Shown here: in pieces, positions 63,243 to 64,000 of the stretch | Layout of the letters: each line of letters begins with the position of its first letter | Numbering within the stretch: position 1 is the first letter of the stretch | Assembly: GCF_009905375.1 (NCBI RefSeq) | Contig: NC_133655.1 | Coordinates: 36,756,203-36,820,202 of the forward strand | Direction: 5' to 3' | Source of the DNA: Apium graveolens | Taxonomy: Eukaryota; Streptophyta; Magnoliopsida; Apiales; Apiaceae | Length of the DNA stretch: 64,000 bases | The notes under the pieces: generated by a model | What the model was told of the DNA's origin: nothing | The model's database searches: none | What the model saw: the letters and a program-made list of their open reading frames with translations, nothing else | Program-made: the position numbers and the translations under genes

Positions 63243-64000
63243 TCAATTTGATTTTGGTACCCAAGTTTCCTTGGGTCCATTCTTGTTAGCCTTTCTCCTA
63301 GACTTCATTCCTCCTGCATCTTTAGACTTAGGTGAGTTTGAGTCAACCTTGGTCTTAGATGTGGTTGGTTGAGGTGTAGGGTTAGTCACAACATTATCCA
63401 GCACATTTATAGTATTATTAGGCATGGATTGTGCATACATGTTATTCCACATTGGCATATTGTATGGCAATTGAGGCATACTGAATGCAGCAAGATAAGA
63501 ATTGTTAAAATATGGCATGTTTGCAAAATGTGCATAAGGATTTTGTTGAGACATAACAGGCAGAGCATGTAGAGGTGATACAGACATGTTAGGCATGGAA
63601 GAGGGTACAGTTATGGGAGATTTCTTAATAGATTTACAGTTAGCAGATAGATGATTAACACTACTACAATGCACACAGCTTTTTCTAGGAGCATACTTGT
63701 CAGGTGTGTAATTGTTATGTTTGTTAACTCCTACCTTCCCATTTCTGTTGGATTTCCTTTTGGATTCCTTTTTATCCTCAACCATCTTGAGCCTATTGTT
63801 TAACTGTTCTAAGGTCATGTGCCCTACATTCACCTTTCTGACATCTTTGGATGTGCTTGCTCCTTCTTTGACAAAGTTCTTTGAAGTTGAACCAAACTTT
63901 TTGTTGAGTTTCTTTAGATTTTCTCTTTTAGAAACATCTGCCTGTTTTAATTGAGGAACCTTCAACGGATGTTCCTTTTCTTCCTTCAACGGATAACTTT
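63243..64000 (-). CDS. gag: Element F gag, C-terminal part
   Basis: The frame is open from the window edge to the stop at 63243. It has a Lys-rich region (about 63989-63700), a zinc knuckle CVHCSSVNHLSANC (about 63680-63640) and a Met/Pro-rich segment with repeated MP and NMP words (63600-63400). The conserved end is KANKNGPKETWVPKS. The motif CATCCGTTGAAG is present at 63963 and again near 63990, read here as HPLK. Capsid and the 5' LTR lie outside the window. The stop before pol is seen in all four elements where the junction is visible, apart from D, which is degraded. Confidence 0.85.
   Translation of the reverse strand, partial: SYPLKEEKEHPLKVPQLKQADVSKRENLKKLNKKFGSTSKNFVKEGASTSKDVRKVNVGHMTLEQLNNRLKMVEDKKESKRKSNRNGKVGVNKHNNYTPDKYAPRKSCVHCSSVNHLSANCKSIKKSPITVPSSMPNMSVSPLHALPVMSQQNPYAHFANMPYFNNSYLAAFSMPQLPYNMPMWNNMYAQSMPNNTINVLDNVVTNPTPQPTTSKTKVDSNSPKSKDAGGMKSRRKANKNGPKETWVPKSN

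Larger units (their letters stand above)
53576..64000 (-). mobile_element. Element F, SIRE-like, apparently coding-competent, 5' end outside
   Basis: On the minus strand, from the window edge leftward, the order is gag C-terminal part (from 64000), pol (63229-59933), spacer with inverted motif pairs (59932-59386), extra ORF (59385-54880), PPT and 3' LTR (54687-53576). Pol and the extra ORF have no internal stop. The left target word is gaact (53571-53575). It is inserted in C2 and is the top layer of the right-hand nest. Confidence 0.87.

Overview
This window looks like nuclear, probably heterochromatic, DNA of a flowering plant. It is essentially all LTR retrotransposons. I see no host gene, tRNA, rRNA or CRISPR array. 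The lineages are plant ones: SIRE/Maximus-like Ty1-copia elements with an extra ORF after pol, a second Ty1-copia lineage, and Athila-like Ty3-gypsy elements. The very deep nesting fits a large-genome eudicot. Apiaceae is my guess from general resemblance only and is not proven.

Layout, left stack: 1-2127 is old substrate with a decayed Ty3-gypsy gag on the minus strand. Element A (SIRE-like, +) starts at 2128 (LTR 2128-3554, gag to about 4875). Element I (SIRE-like, +; LTR about 4912-6077) sits in A. Element B (SIRE-like, +; LTR from 6385) sits in I. Element C (other copia, minus, 7318-15678, TSD ccttc) sits in B's 5' LTR. B resumes with gag and pol. Element D (non-autonomous, +, 19005-25154, TSD aact[a/g]) sits in B's integrase. 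B then breaks at about 26188, where a large deletion has fused it to A's extra ORF and A's 3' LTR (28992 onward, carrying a MITE-like insert).

Layout, right stack: A's 3' LTR is cut at 30172 by element H (Athila-like, minus). H's LTR is cut at 31474 by element G (Athila-like, +: LTR, gag, protease, RT/RNase H, integrase, env-position ORF). G's 3' LTR is cut at 42561 by E1 (SIRE-like, minus; LTR plus extra ORF). E1 is cut at 47498 by E2 (same family, +; LTR, gag, half of pol). E2 is cut at 52280 by C2, a second LTR of family C. C2 is cut at 53575 by F (SIRE-like, minus), which runs off the window end. F is therefore the seventh layer, and all these layers should close in reverse order to the right of the window. 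F has open pol (1098 codons) and extra (about 1501 codons) frames and may be the most recent and still coding-competent; the others are broken by stops, frameshifts and deletions.

The most interesting signal is not a gene. Nearly every family carries its own dense set of short (about 8-15 bp) motifs. In families B, E and F the same motif occurs in the LTR and also inside gag, the integrase-RT linker or the extra ORF. In F it is read in three different codon phases (HPL, SVE, STD) and forms four back-to-back inverted pairs between pol and the extra ORF. That points to selection at DNA or RNA level, such as sites for an element-specific binding protein; the unexplained extra ORF product is an obvious candidate. 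A second signal is a conserved splice-acceptor-like T-rich...TGCAG|G at the gag/pol junction of four SIRE-like elements. The gag-to-pol frame relation differs among them and pol has no ATG, which suggests a spliced pol messenger.
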